Shown: piece after piece, positions 1 to 7,050 of the stretch
How the letters are laid out: every line of letters starts with the position of its first letter
How positions within the stretch are numbered: the first letter of the stretch is position 1
NCBI GenBank assembly: GCA_002329125.1
Contig: DCXX01000055.1
Span: forward strand, 1 to 13,891
Direction: 5' to 3'
Source of the DNA: Fidelibacterota bacterium UBA2125
Lineage (GTDB): Bacteria > Fidelibacterota > Marinisomatia > Marinisomatales > S15-B10
Length of the DNA: 13,891 nucleotides
Program-made: the position numbers and the translations under genes
The notes under the pieces: generated by a model
Databases searched by the model: none
Seen by the model: only the letters and a program-made list of their open reading frames with translations
What the model was told of the DNA's origin: nothing

Positions 1-430
1 TCCATTCTTCTCCAATTTTCTCCAATACCCCTGTTCCTCTGCATTTTCCGTATTTTGCATTCACCACTGTTTCGTCAAACCACGCCGTATCCCTGTTTTC
101 GTTGAAATAGATATAGCGTGAAGTGGGGGTATAGGTCCACCCTTTGCCCGAGTTAAATCGACCGTTAGCGTAAGTCTTGAATTCAGCTATAGGCCATCTT
201 TCTGTGGCGTCCGTACCCATGAAAACCGCATCATCAGAATAAAGTGAAAAGTATTTCTTTCCATCAGCTTCATGGGCATAAAGGTGAAGTGCGTCCAGGG
301 TTGAGGTCACTGCCTTTTTGTCCTGATCCTGGGCTTGTAAAGCGGTTATGTTTAATAACATTAACAATGATATTCTAACGTACTTTTCGAGCATTTCACT
401 ACCCTTTGAATATTTTATATTGATTCCCAT
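1..430 (-). CDS. Secreted SnoaL-like / NTF2-like domain protein (3' end cut off)
   Basis: About 143 residues are readable from the minus strand before the window edge truncates the C-terminus. The N-terminus carries a basic start and a hydrophobic run ending in TALQA-Q, a plausible signal peptide, so the product is probably periplasmic or secreted. The mature part resembles the SnoaL_3/DUF4440 branch of the NTF2-like cone fold. It has a helix followed by YFSLYSDDAVFMGTDATERW, then an EFKTYA segment and a strand with WFDE. Such domains are used as small-ligand pockets or catalytic scaffolds, and the activity cannot be told here. The start at 430 has a perfect AGGAGG five bases upstream. An alternative ATG at 394, preceded by AAGGG, would give a more typical signal peptide (MLEKYVRISLLMLL...). 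It faces the same way as the amidohydrolase, 121 bp downstream of that gene. Confidence 0.75.
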   Translation of the reverse strand, partial: MGINIKYSKGSEMLEKYVRISLLMLLNITALQAQDQDKKAVTSTLDALHLYAHEADGKKYFSLYSDDAVFMGTDATERWPIAEFKTYANGRFNSGKGWTYTPTSRYIYFNENRDTAWFDETVVNAKYGKCRGTGVLEKIGEEW

Positions 431-551
431 ATCAGCCTCCTAGCCGTTATACTATTTATTTATCCGCTTTGGAAAGGAACGAGAAATTGATTGTGAGTAT
501 TCAGCATAGTTCTCTCCAAATGTGTCAAGAGTCTGCCAGGGTATTCATTCT

Positions 552-2120
552 TTACTTAATAACAAATGGCTCAGTCACAGCATCCGGTCCGATCCCTCGC
601 TTCGATTTTTTCACCATTTTAGCAACTTCCTCCATAAGTCTGGCATTGTTGGTGACGATACCATCCTTGATTGTGTGAACAATTCCCTTGGTGCGAATCA
701 TCTCACCATCTTCGTCTATGGTGAGCGCACCGAAGCTGTATAGGAATCGAAGATTATATGCGGGGTTGCCGTCTACCAATGCCAGATCCGCAATGTAACC
801 TGGTCTGACAAGGCCCAATTTCTTCTGCCGAAGTGTTTGAGCACTGTTAAGAGTAGCTGATTTTATTACTTCAAGATTGTGCATTCCGGATTCTCGGAGA
901 AGTTGTAGTTCCCGGACGTTTGAGAATCCCGGTGTTGCCCAGATATAGTTATCATCTGTCCCATAGGCAACACGACCGCCTCTTTTATTGAATTCATAGA
1001 TAAGGTCTCCCCACAGATCAAAAGCGTAATACCAGTAATATTCATCATCGGAGGTCCAGTCGTAGTGATAAGAGCCGTGATAAGCCGGATTAGGAAGGTT
1101 CCAGTTGATTAGGGCCTGATGGGTATACTTTTTATGCCATGGTAAGCTTTGTGACCGCACAATGTCCCGATTGGCTTCGTATACCACTCGGGTGGGGAGC
1201 ATGGTTACACCATAGGCAACAAGAGAGTCAGCCACTTCTGAAAGAAGTCTTTCTTTATCGGCATCAACCCAAACTTTACCAGCGTGACGGAACCTGGCAT
1301 TTTCATCATTGTAATTGTAATCCCGAGGGAAATCCTGAACGGTGCGGTCCAACGAAGATTCACCATAACCGTAATGGTGTTCAATCATAGTAACCCCGAG
1401 ACGAGCCGCATCCACAGCCTGAACCACAGCATTTGAGGAAGGAGGGAGGTGAACAGTGGTAATGCCGCCGTTTTCCCAGACCGCCTTACAGGCAGCGCCG
1501 AACAACTCTTGATTCCAAGCCTGTCCACCGACGCTAACCACGTGAGCACCTTGGGTAATCATTCTACGGACGATCTTGTCCGCATTCTTTGGGTCATCCT
1601 TTTCGACTTGCGTCATATCGACATTTCTTCCCCAACCCCAGATGGGAAAAAGACGGGGAGCTAAAATTTCATTTTTCTTGCTTTTTTCCGCTTCAGACAT
1701 GCCGGCTTCAAGTCCCCGGTCGGCAGCGGGTACAAGTGTTGTGACACCGTGAGCCAATTTCAGGTAATAGACATATTCGATCTCCATAGGTTCTTTCCGA
1801 AGATGCATGTGCAGGTCTGTCATCCCTGGCATGGCATATAATCCGGTTCCATCTATCAATCGATCACCTTTGGCACGGTCAGTATCGCCACGTCGTTCAG
1901 CTGTGACAGGATCGAAAGGTGTCATTTCAGTGATCATGTTCTTCTCTATAACGATATCATAAGGCCCAACCGGTGGACCACCATGGCCTGGTATCACCAT
2001 AATGTTCTGGATCACCAGTTTGTCGTATGGTCCTTCAGCAAGATCCCCGAAACGCTGTGGTGAAGCGTAAACATTTTTTATAACGAAAAGGGACAATAAA
2101 AGGCAGAAGAGTCGTTTCAT
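552..2120 (-). CDS. Secreted metal-dependent amidohydrolase
   Basis: A 522-residue amidohydrolase-superfamily enzyme, expected to hydrolyse an amide, peptide or related C-N bond outside the cytoplasm; the substrate is unknown. MKRLFCLLLSLFVIKNVYA is a clear signal peptide with cleavage after VYA. A small N-terminal beta-domain (about 35-100) ends in YAMPGMTDLHMHL, where H104 and H106 are the first metal ligands. Further expected ligands are H224 (TTVHL), H248 or H249 (IEHH) and D389 (YGTDD). The C-terminal part has the usual ATLNSAQ and RPGYIADLALVDGNP motifs of the composite beta-sandwich. No carbamoylated lysine is evident where many relatives have one (GAHVVSVGG, 191-199), which favours a single-metal, imidazolonepropionase-like site. 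I prefer the ATG at 2120, with GTGAGG six bases upstream; a GTG at 2132 would add four residues. Length fits the family. Confidence 0.9.
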   Translation of the reverse strand: MKRLFCLLLSLFVIKNVYASPQRFGDLAEGPYDKLVIQNIMVIPGHGGPPVGPYDIVIEKNMITEMTPFDPVTAERRGDTDRAKGDRLIDGTGLYAMPGMTDLHMHLRKEPMEIEYVYYLKLAHGVTTLVPAADRGLEAGMSEAEKSKKNEILAPRLFPIWGWGRNVDMTQVEKDDPKNADKIVRRMITQGAHVVSVGGQAWNQELFGAACKAVWENGGITTVHLPPSSNAVVQAVDAARLGVTMIEHHYGYGESSLDRTVQDFPRDYNYNDENARFRHAGKVWVDADKERLLSEVADSLVAYGVTMLPTRVVYEANRDIVRSQSLPWHKKYTHQALINWNLPNPAYHGSYHYDWTSDDEYYWYYAFDLWGDLIYEFNKRGGRVAYGTDDNYIWATPGFSNVRELQLLRESGMHNLEVIKSATLNSAQTLRQKKLGLVRPGYIADLALVDGNPAYNLRFLYSFGALTIDEDGEMIRTKGIVHTIKDGIVTNNARLMEEVAKMVKKSKRGIGPDAVTEPFVIK

Positions 2121-2256
2121 CCTTAACCTCACTTTACATTTATTTTCCAGATTTGTCTCACTTATTGTATCAGTTTAGAATACTGACCCACAAAACGCAA
2201 GCCAATCAAATGAAATCTTTAAACTGTTCTGGCGTGCAGAGCTTGGGAACAGAAAT

Positions 2257-3213
2257 TCAGATGAATTCTCTGTGAAGAACGCCTGTAAGGCATCCTATAG
2301 CGCCCGCAGCTTTGCTTAGTTCAGAGACATCAATCGCATGACATTTGATCTTGAGATTTTCCAGGAATGATTGAAGATTGGGATTCCCGGCGGGCATGAC
2401 AATTTCCCGGGGAGCAATGGTTACAAAATTCAATCCGGAATGAGCCAGTGTCTCCCCTGGATCCGGAAGGTAAACAATCTCATATCCAGACTCCGATAGC
2501 GCATCAGCACCTGCGTATACAAGTCTGAGAGGCCAGCCTATGGCCAGATCTTTATCCAGAAAACGAAGCATACCCATGAGATGCATGGTGCCAACAGGCA
2601 TATCCACATTAGCTACAGTGGCACCCATATTTTCGAGCACTTGCGTTACCTGCCGCTGACCTTCTTCATTGGTACGAAGTCCGCGGCCAACAATGGCATA
2701 ATCAGGTCGAATCCACATGGCGTCGGCACCTTCGAAGGTGCCTGTGCCGCCTACACTTTTTATGATAGGCATTCCGAGATCTGCTATACGCCGGGCCGCC
2801 CACCGTTCCTCTCCAGCTCTAACAGTAGACGCCGGCCGTGCAATGATGATACCTTCAGGAGTTGAAAAGAGAAGGTCGGCGAGAAACATCTGATTGGGAG
2901 CAGATGGCGGTTCAGGATCAACATAATGGACCTCTACACCAGCGTTCCGGTATGTTTCTGCTAAGGCATCGTGTTGATCCTGAGCCTTGGCCAAGTTGAT
3001 GTTGGCCAGCATCTGAACCTTCTCCGGATCGACAGAGGCTGTCAGTTCATTACCGGGACGGTGAAGAAGAACAGCTTTCAAAGGGGCGTATTCGCTGTTG
3101 ATTCCACACCTAGTCCATACTGATCCCAGCTCAGCATGAAGGGGGTCCGTGCGTGGAGACCAGCCGGGGCCGCCGTAGGCGGAGTGATTAAGTGGATTAG
3201 CTCTGTCTGCCAT
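2257..3213 (-). CDS. Arginine deiminase / dimethylargininase-fold amidinohydrolase
   Basis: A 318-residue protein of the guanidine-modifying (pentein) superfamily, which includes arginine deiminase, DDAH and amidinotransferases. These act on guanidino substrates through a cysteine-thiouronium intermediate. The opening NSEYAPLKAVLLHRPG is the family N-terminal strand. Substrate-side D113 lies in NQMFLAD, the general-base segment is TFEGADAMW with E161, the catalytic histidine is H211 in GTMHLMG, and the nucleophile is C308 in AIGCLTG close to the C-terminus. Length lies between DDAH (about 260) and arginine deiminase (about 400), without the extra helical domain of the latter. The second aspartate of arginine deiminase (HLD) is replaced by Met, so true arginine deiminase activity is doubtful. 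It starts at ATG without a strong ribosome site and is divergent from the tRNA gene. No signal peptide is seen, so it is cytoplasmic. Confidence 0.85.
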   Translation of the reverse strand: MADRANPLNHSAYGGPGWSPRTDPLHAELGSVWTRCGINSEYAPLKAVLLHRPGNELTASVDPEKVQMLANINLAKAQDQHDALAETYRNAGVEVHYVDPEPPSAPNQMFLADLLFSTPEGIIIARPASTVRAGEERWAARRIADLGMPIIKSVGGTGTFEGADAMWIRPDYAIVGRGLRTNEEGQRQVTQVLENMGATVANVDMPVGTMHLMGMLRFLDKDLAIGWPLRLVYAGADALSESGYEIVYLPDPGETLAHSGLNFVTIAPREIVMPAGNPNLQSFLENLKIKCHAIDVSELSKAAGAIGCLTGVLHREFI

Positions 3214-3298
3214 GAAATAGTGTGGTGAAGAAGGTATATACCGTAAACTGTTTGTTCCAACTCTTAACTTCTGACGGTAAATTCGAATGAAGATTCGG
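3214..3298. promoter_or_regulatory. Divergent promoter region between deiminase-like gene and tRNA-Ala
   Basis: The 85 bp between two divergent genes must hold both promoters unless transcription enters from outside. On the plus strand TTCCAA (3255-3260), a 17-bp spacer and TAAATT (3278-3283) would start transcription just ahead of the tRNA. On the minus strand the same hexamer reads TTGGAA and pairs, across 16 bp, with TATACC (3238-3233). The latter lies in a perfect 10-bp palindrome, GGTATATACC (3233-3242). The matches to sigma70 consensus are only partial, so the exact boxes are a guess; that promoters are here is a reasonable inference from gene layout. Confidence 0.35.
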
Positions 3299-3371
3299 GG
3301 GGCCGTAGCTCAGTTGGGAGAGCGCAGCGTTCGCAACGCTGAGGTCGTGGGTTCGAACCCCATCGGCTCCA
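3299..3371 (+). tRNA. tRNA-Ala (anticodon CGC)
   Basis: A complete 73-nt cloverleaf. The acceptor strands GGGGCCG (3299-3305) and CGGCTCC (3364-3370) pair fully, with G:U at the third position, which is the G3:U70 identity pair of alanine tRNA. The D stem is GCTC/GAGC (3308-3311, 3320-3323). The anticodon stem is CAGCG/CGCTG with loop TTCGCAA (3330-3336), giving anticodon CGC, which reads GCG. The T stem GTGGG/CCCAT encloses TTCGAAC. The discriminator is A3371 and CCA is not encoded (ACT follows), so CCA must be added by the tRNA nucleotidyltransferase. The gene for the cognate synthetase, alaS, lies about 10 kb downstream on the same strand. Confidence 0.97.
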
Positions 3372-3375
3372 CTTT

Positions 3376-3403
3376 GGTATGGTATATTACCCTACCTATT
3401 TTT
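3376..3403 (+). terminator. Possible intrinsic terminator after tRNA-Ala
   Basis: GGTATGG (3376-3382) can pair with CCCTACC (3390-3396) with one internal mismatch, around a 7-nt loop, and TATTTTT follows directly. The position, five bases past the tRNA 3' end and ahead of dnaX, suits a terminator or a processing boundary. The stem is weak and AT-rich, so some read-through into dnaX is likely if it works at all. Confidence 0.35.
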
Positions 3404-3426
3404 GGGATCAAGCGGAGTAAACGCCG

Positions 3427-5040
3427 GTGAGTTATCAGGTATTAGCACGCAAATACAGACCTGAAAAGTTTCAGGATGTTCTTGGTCAGAAGCATGTAAC
3501 CAAGACATTGTTGAATGCTTTTGAGCGGGATCGCATTGCACATGCATATCTATTTTCTGGGCCGCGGGGAGTAGGTAAGACCACCACCGCCCGCATTTTG
3601 GCAAAAGCGCTTAACTGCCTGAATGAGAATAATGGAAGTCCTTGTAATGATTGTCAGAACTGTGATGAGATAGCCTCATCCCGGAGTATGGACGTTCTTG
3701 AGATAGATGGCGCATCCAATCGTGGAATCGATGAGATTCGAAATTTGAGGGAGTTGGTTAAGTACGCGCCAATCAACGCCAAGTTCAAAGTGTTCATCAT
3801 TGATGAGGTGCATATGCTTACTCAGGCGGCCTTCAACGCTCTGCTTAAAACACTGGAAGAACCGCCACCTCACGTCAAATTTATTTTTGCTACTACCGAA
3901 CCAAATAAAGTTTTACCTACTATTCTTTCACGATGTCAGCGGCACGATTTCCACAGGATGTCATTAGAGACCATTGAGAAAGGTTTGAGAACAATCATTG
4001 AAATAGAAGAGATAAAAATTGAGGACAGTGTCCTCCATCTTATCGGCAATATGGCTGACGGCAGCATGCGGGATGCCCTGAGTCTTACCGATCAGCTTAT
4101 CGCTTTTTGTGGTGACTCTGTCACATTGAAAGCTGCAACTGAAATGTTAGGCATTATTCCAAACGATCTATTCTTCAGCATCACCGATGCCCTCAAGACA
4201 AAGGATCACAGTGCTTTACTTGTTCAACTGTCGGAAGTTCACGCCAAGGGTTTTGCCCTTACTGATTTTATCGGTGGACTCAACCGCCATTTGTTAAACC
4301 TCCTTATTGCACATGGTGAAAAGGGTGACCAGTTACTGGACATGACTGATGACCTGAAGCAACGCTATTCAGAAGAGAGTAGAGGCCTGAATCCACGCGA
4401 TCTTATCCGACAGATTGATCATGTTACTGTCATGGAGTCAGAATTAAAGTATGTTCAGCAACCGAAGATTTATGTAGAGGCCATGATACTTAAGCTTGCT
4501 GAAATGGATGCTTCAGTCAATATTGCTGATATCCTGAAAAAACTGTCTTCGGGAAACACTGAAACAAATTACACTGAAGAACAAAAGGCAACTGAGATTT
4601 TCCAGCCGGAACCGCAATCGATGGTTAAGGAAGAATCTTCGACTGATGCAAGTGAAACCGCACCAGAAAAGAAAGAGGAAAAATCTTCGGTTGAGAACAG
4701 TCCGCAGCTTGAGAAAGTTATCAAACGGTGGGAGGAGGTTGTGACCAAAGTTTCCGAAAATGGAACGTCCATCAGCACTTTTCTCTCTCACGGTAAGCCC
4801 ATCGAACTTTCAGGAAAAAGTCTGACTATAGGTTTTCCTAAGAAATATAAATTTCAACTGGATGTATTGAAGAAAAATGTGAGAAGGATTGAAACAAGTA
4901 TTATGAAAGTGCTGAACCAGGAAATGAGGGTAGAATTCGTTTTGGTGCAAAATGAAAAAGCTTCCATTAATAAAACAGAAGAAACTCATCCCGTCACTCA
5001 GCGTATGCTTGAATTATTTGGTGGTGAAATCCTAGATTAA
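3427..5040 (+). CDS. dnaX: DNA polymerase III subunit gamma/tau
   Basis: The 537-residue ATPase of the clamp loader, which with delta and delta-prime opens the beta clamp and places it on primed DNA. The start MSYQVLARKYRP is diagnostic. Walker A is GPRGVGKT (45-52). The zinc module has C64, C73, C76 and C79, the Walker B region is VFIIDEVHM (DE at 126-127), the SRC motif is at 168-170 and sensor 2 is GSMRDALSL (212-220). Clamp-loader domain III covers about 225-360. A Glu/Ser/Lys-rich linker (about 375-425) joins a small C-terminal alpha/beta domain (about 428-537), as in tau-type proteins of many phyla. The GTG start is fixed by an in-frame TAA at 3418-3420 and has GGAG nine bases upstream. 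I see no slippery heptamer for making a short gamma form. First gene of the long plus-strand cluster. Confidence 0.98.
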   Translation: MSYQVLARKYRPEKFQDVLGQKHVTKTLLNAFERDRIAHAYLFSGPRGVGKTTTARILAKALNCLNENNGSPCNDCQNCDEIASSRSMDVLEIDGASNRGIDEIRNLRELVKYAPINAKFKVFIIDEVHMLTQAAFNALLKTLEEPPPHVKFIFATTEPNKVLPTILSRCQRHDFHRMSLETIEKGLRTIIEIEEIKIEDSVLHLIGNMADGSMRDALSLTDQLIAFCGDSVTLKAATEMLGIIPNDLFFSITDALKTKDHSALLVQLSEVHAKGFALTDFIGGLNRHLLNLLIAHGEKGDQLLDMTDDLKQRYSEESRGLNPRDLIRQIDHVTVMESELKYVQQPKIYVEAMILKLAEMDASVNIADILKKLSSGNTETNYTEEQKATEIFQPEPQSMVKEESSTDASETAPEKKEEKSSVENSPQLEKVIKRWEEVVTKVSENGTSISTFLSHGKPIELSGKSLTIGFPKKYKFQLDVLKKNVRRIETSIMKVLNQEMRVEFVLVQNEKASINKTEETHPVTQRMLELFGGEILD

Positions 5041-5061
5041 TTATCTGTATTAGGAGGCGTT

Positions 5062-5397
5062 ATGTTTACAAAAGGGAATTTTCAAAATATTATGAAACAG
5101 GCTAAAAACGTTCAGGAGAAACTTGAAGCCACTCAGGCTGAACTGGAAAAACTGGAAATAAAAGGTCAGGCAGGTGGCGGCATGGTCGTTGCCATTGTAA
5201 ACGGCAAGCAGGAACTTTTATCTTTAAAGATCGATCCTGAAATTCTCACTGATGATGTGGAGATGGTAGAGGATCTTATCGTGGCGGCTGTGAATCAAGG
5301 TTTAAGCAAAGCGGGAGAGGAATCTCAGAAACGTATGTCCGGTATTTCGGGTAGTGTGCTGGGCTCACTGGGAGACCTCCAGATTCCAGGCACCTAA
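5062..5397 (+). CDS. ybaB: YbaB/EbfC family nucleoid-associated protein
   Basis: A 111-residue DNA-binding protein of the YbaB/EbfC family, which forms dimers with a tweezer-like shape and coats the nucleoid. The N-terminal helix (about 1-35) is amphipathic and coiled-coil-like (MKQAKNVQEKLEATQAELEK). It is followed by the family's beta hairpin with GQAGGGMVVAIVNGKQEL and the segment LSLKIDPEIL, then a C-terminal helical part with DLIVAAVNQGLSKA. Length is typical. The ATG has an excellent TAGGAGG ribosome site seven bases upstream. The gene sits between dnaX and recR, the arrangement seen in a very wide range of bacteria including E. coli, which makes the call secure. recR starts six bases after its stop, in the same frame, so translation may be coupled. 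Confidence 0.97.
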   Translation: MFTKGNFQNIMKQAKNVQEKLEATQAELEKLEIKGQAGGGMVVAIVNGKQELLSLKIDPEILTDDVEMVEDLIVAAVNQGLSKAGEESQKRMSGISGSVLGSLGDLQIPGT

Positions 5398-5403
5398 TAC
5401 GGA

Positions 5404-5997
5404 ATGGACGCCCTTCCTGAATCGCTGAATAGATTGATAGACGGTCTCTCTGATTTCCCCGGCATTGGGAAGAAAACAGCAGAGCGGATGGCTTTTTATC
5501 TGTTGAAATCCAATGACGACTGGGCGCAGAATCTGGCCAAGGCCATTATGGACGTAAAAGAGCAGATCCATGAATGTCCCATATGCCACAATATTTCTGA
5601 CACGTCTCCGTGCTCAATCTGTTCAGATGCCAAACGAGATCCGTCACTACTTTGTGTTGTTGAAGATACTACAGATTTAGTAGTTTTCGAGAAGACGAAT
5701 CATTTCCGCGGGAAGTACCATGTTCTTGGCGGTGTTCTGTCTCCACTGGATGGCATCGGTCCGGAGGATTTGCATTTTGATACATTACTTGAAAGAATAA
5801 ATGGAGAAGAAGAGGTGATCATAGCCACAAATCCAAGCGCTGAGGGTGAAACTACGGCCCTTTATCTGGCTAAACTCCTGAAAGAGCATAACATTAAGGT
5901 AACACGACTGGCCAGCGGAATTCCTGTGGGTGGTGACTTGGAATACACAGATGAAGCAACATTGGTGAGCGCCTTGGAAGGTCGTAGAAAGATCTGA
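5404..5997 (+). CDS. recR: Recombination mediator protein RecR
   Basis: RecR (197 residues) works with RecO and RecF to load RecA on SSB-coated gaps. The N-terminal helix-hairpin-helix is FPGIGKKTAERMAFYLL (18-34). A four-cysteine zinc finger follows (C58, C61, C70, C73), then the Toprim domain (about 80-175) starting at CVVED with the conserved FRGKYHVLGG and GIGPEDL segments. The C-terminal region has the family's ATNPSAEGETTALYLA and LASGIPVGGDLEY. All expected parts are present and length is normal. The ribosome site is poor (GGA directly before ATG), but the ybaB stop lies just six bases upstream in the same frame, consistent with translational coupling. pgsA begins one base after the stop. 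Confidence 0.98.
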   Translation: MDALPESLNRLIDGLSDFPGIGKKTAERMAFYLLKSNDDWAQNLAKAIMDVKEQIHECPICHNISDTSPCSICSDAKRDPSLLCVVEDTTDLVVFEKTNHFRGKYHVLGGVLSPLDGIGPEDLHFDTLLERINGEEEVIIATNPSAEGETTALYLAKLLKEHNIKVTRLASGIPVGGDLEYTDEATLVSALEGRRKI

Positions 5998-5998
5998 C

Positions 5999-6595
5999 AT
6001 GCTACCCAATATTCTTACTATTGGTCGTATTTTCCTTACGCCGCTTTTCATCCTTTGTCTTTTTTATGAGGCGCCGTGGTCGAAGGTGAGCGCACTGGGG
6101 ATTTTTATTATCGCCTCTTTAACGGACGCCTTTGATGGTCATATCGCTCGGAAACGTGACCTTGTGACCAAGACTGGTGAATTCCTGGATCCTCTTGCTG
6201 ACAAGATTCTAGTAATTTCAGCTTTCTTGTCGTTTGCTCTCCTTCACAAGATTCCATTCTGGATGGTGGGGCTCATTGTGTTCCGGGATCTGTTTGTGAC
6301 TGGACTACGAATGCTGTTTCTTAACAATGGCATCAGCCTTGTTACCAGCAAGATTGCGAAAGCAAAAACAGGCATTCAGGTAGCGGCTATTATTTTTGTG
6401 CTTAGCTATCTGGCTTTGAAAACTCTATCCTTTGTTGATGCTTCTCAGATTATCATATTTATCGACACTTTCAATCTTATATGGGTCACTGTTTTTTCAG
6501 CGACCATATTTTCAGTCTATACGGGACTTCATTATTTGTATGTTAACCGTGCCGCCCTTGTAGCCTTTGTTGACAATTCCAGCGACGATGCGTGA
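5999..6595 (+). CDS. pgsA: CDP-diacylglycerol--glycerol-3-phosphate 3-phosphatidyltransferase
   Basis: A 198-residue integral membrane enzyme that makes phosphatidylglycerol phosphate from CDP-diacylglycerol and glycerol 3-phosphate. It opens with MLPNILTIGRIFLTP, the usual start of PgsA. The CDP-alcohol phosphotransferase signature is complete: D43, D46, G47, A50, R51, G60, D64 and D68, in the canonical spacing. Several hydrophobic segments (about 10-23, 30-42, 70-88, 92-105, 125-143 and 155-180) fit the six-helix topology. It starts one base after the recR stop and its last codons overlap the pgpA start by four bases (GTGA). The partner for the next step therefore follows directly. Other members of this superfamily (for example PssA) share the signature; the N-terminus and the pgpA neighbour favour PgsA. 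Confidence 0.95.
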   Translation: MLPNILTIGRIFLTPLFILCLFYEAPWSKVSALGIFIIASLTDAFDGHIARKRDLVTKTGEFLDPLADKILVISAFLSFALLHKIPFWMVGLIVFRDLFVTGLRMLFLNNGISLVTSKIAKAKTGIQVAAIIFVLSYLALKTLSFVDASQIIIFIDTFNLIWVTVFSATIFSVYTGLHYLYVNRAALVAFVDNSSDDA

Positions 6596-7050
6596 GGACG
6601 GCTCTCGTCCATTCTGCTAACTGGCTCGCAACCTGCTTCCGAATCGGATATCTCCCATTAGCTCCAGGCACTTGGGGAAGCGCCGCCGCAGTGATTGCCT
6701 GGCGTCTATTACCGGAGATGGAACTATTCAGACTTTCATTGATTGTGATTGTGATCTTTCTTGTTGGTGTTATTGTTTCTTCCATTGTTTCTTATGAAGA
6801 GAGTAACAAAGATCCTTCCAGGGTCGTCATCGATGAATGGGTAGGCATGTGGATTGCCCTACTCATGATTCCGAACGAATGGTTGTGGCTCGGGATTGCA
6901 TTTATTCTGTTTCGAATATTTGATATTGTAAAAGTGTATCCTGCGAATCGTTTCGAACGCCTCCCCGGCGGCTGGGGAATAATGATGGATGATGTGGTGG
7001 CGGGGCTCTATGCTGGTGTTATAACGCAGGCAGCGGCCCTTTTCCTATGA
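6592..7050 (+). CDS. pgpA: Phosphatidylglycerophosphatase A
   Basis: A 152-residue membrane phosphatase that removes the phosphate from phosphatidylglycerol phosphate to give phosphatidylglycerol, the product of the pathway begun by PgsA just upstream. Family motifs are in order: GYLPLAPGTWGS near the N-terminus, SNKDPSRVVIDEWVGM in the middle, and FRIFDIVKVYP followed by GGWGIMMDDVVAGLYAG. The KDPS, DE and DD acidic residues are the expected metal and catalytic set. The usual Pro after the Lys in the FDIVKP motif is Val here, a minor change. Three or four membrane segments are visible. The GTG start overlaps the pgsA stop by four bases, and its own stop overlaps the cinA ATG by four bases, so all three are probably translated in coupled fashion. 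Confidence 0.95.
   Translation: MRTALVHSANWLATCFRIGYLPLAPGTWGSAAAVIAWRLLPEMELFRLSLIVIVIFLVGVIVSSIVSYEESNKDPSRVVIDEWVGMWIALLMIPNEWLWLGIAFILFRIFDIVKVYPANRFERLPGGWGIMMDDVVAGLYAGVITQAAALFL

Noticed and set aside
523..528. Minus-strand TTGACA ahead of the SnoaL-like gene as its -35 box
   Set aside because: The best following hexamer, TATGCT, is only 14 bases away; no acceptable -10 at 16-18 bases.
1139..1390. Plus-strand open frame of 83 codons
   Set aside because: It lies wholly antisense to the amidohydrolase gene, has no recognisable motif and no neighbour it would be expressed with.
2230..2256. CTGTTC...GAACAG inverted repeat downstream of the deiminase-like gene as a terminator or SOS box
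   Set aside because: Only 6 bp with a 17-base loop, followed by TTTAAAG rather than a T-run; the spacing does not match known LexA boxes.
4665..4690. Programmed -1 frameshift in dnaX, as in E. coli
   Set aside because: The A-rich stretch has no A-AAA-AAG heptamer in the right frame, and I saw no following stem-loop or early stop that would give a defined gamma product.
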